64,000 nucleotides of DNA from CAVTND01 sp963735955 (lineage in GTDB: Bacteria > Pseudomonadota > Gammaproteobacteria > Burkholderiales > Burkholderiaceae_F): contig CAVTND010000002.1 in the NCBI GenBank assembly GCA_963735955.1, positions 186,001 through 250,000 of the forward strand, given 5' to 3'. The translations under genes and the position numbers were made by a program. This document shows positions 63,187 through 64,000 of this stretch, in pieces (the first letter of the stretch is position 1; each line of letters starts with the position of its first letter). Under the pieces are notes generated by a model that ran no database searches, had not been told where the DNA came from, and saw nothing but the letters and a program-made list of their open reading frames with translations.

Positions 63187-64000
<814 letters not shown>

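Overview
The window is GC-rich (low-to-mid 60s % by eye), densely coded, and almost entirely core chromosome. Several arrangements point to a betaproteobacterium, most likely Burkholderiales or a close relative: ileS-lspA-coaBC-dut; clpA-clpS next to a cold-shock gene and icd; xseA next to exbBD-lpxK-Trm112-kdsB-adk; murJ/rpsT followed by argD-argF-argG; polA next to a fructosamine-kinase-type thrB; and leuS-lptE-holA-proA. No tRNA, rRNA, CRISPR, prophage or transposase gene was seen. Species cannot be assigned from the sequence alone.

Layout. 1-3.0 kb: end of ileS, lspA, then coaBC, a small membrane-protein gene and dut, all three carrying reading-frame breaks. 3.2-4.8 kb: a two-gene flavocytochrome c sulfide dehydrogenase unit (fccA, fccB). 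4.9-11.1 kb: clpS-clpA (clpA frameshifted), cspA, icd, a broken Ala/Pro-rich exported protein gene, a DUF192 protein and a PuuD-like membrane protein. 11.3-20.5 kb: xseA, then exbB-exbD-lpxK-Trm112-kdsB-adk (envelope energisation and LPS/KDO supply), a K+-insensitive H+-pyrophosphatase with an OmpA-like C-terminal domain, a second OmpA-like protein, and a GNAT acetyltransferase. 20.5-26.5 kb: a heavily frameshifted CoA-transferase, an orphan exported protein, an SDR, a lipoprotein-type gamma-glutamyltransferase and a peroxiredoxin. 26.6-35.2 kb: murJ, rpsT, an Orn/Lys/Arg decarboxylase and argD-argF-argG. 35.2-45.5 kb: murB, yajQ, an amidotransferase, dxs-ispA-xseB (isoprenoid precursors), an EamA transporter, a sulfurtransferase, a ZIP transporter, a dienelactone hydrolase and an isochorismatase-fold protein. 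45.6-64 kb: polA, a LOG-family gene, thrB, a 272-bp palindromic element, a BPSS1780-type membrane protein, a UvrD/Rep helicase, leuS-lptE-holA, proA (frameshifted), a HemJ-like protein, a DsbA-fold isomerase, an RlmL-like methyltransferase, a cupin (frameshifted), glutathione peroxidase, and the 3' part of pilU.

Two features stand out. The first is a 272-bp non-coding element (50627-50898) upstream of the BPSS1780-type gene. It has perfect 22-bp terminal inverted repeats enclosing two further stems of 18 and 17 bp, so almost the whole element can fold into a three-way junction ending 4 nt before a start codon. The second is the H+-pyrophosphatase/OmpA fusion followed by a free-standing relative of the same domain, which may be a cell-wall-tethered proton pump.

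A caution on quality. At least nine genes, most of them normally essential or highly conserved (coaBC, dut, clpA, lpxK, proA and others), carry small indels. Two of the simplest cases fit a gained or lost base in a short homopolymer. Base-level error in the assembly is the simplest explanation, so apparent pseudogenes here should not be read as real gene loss without read support.
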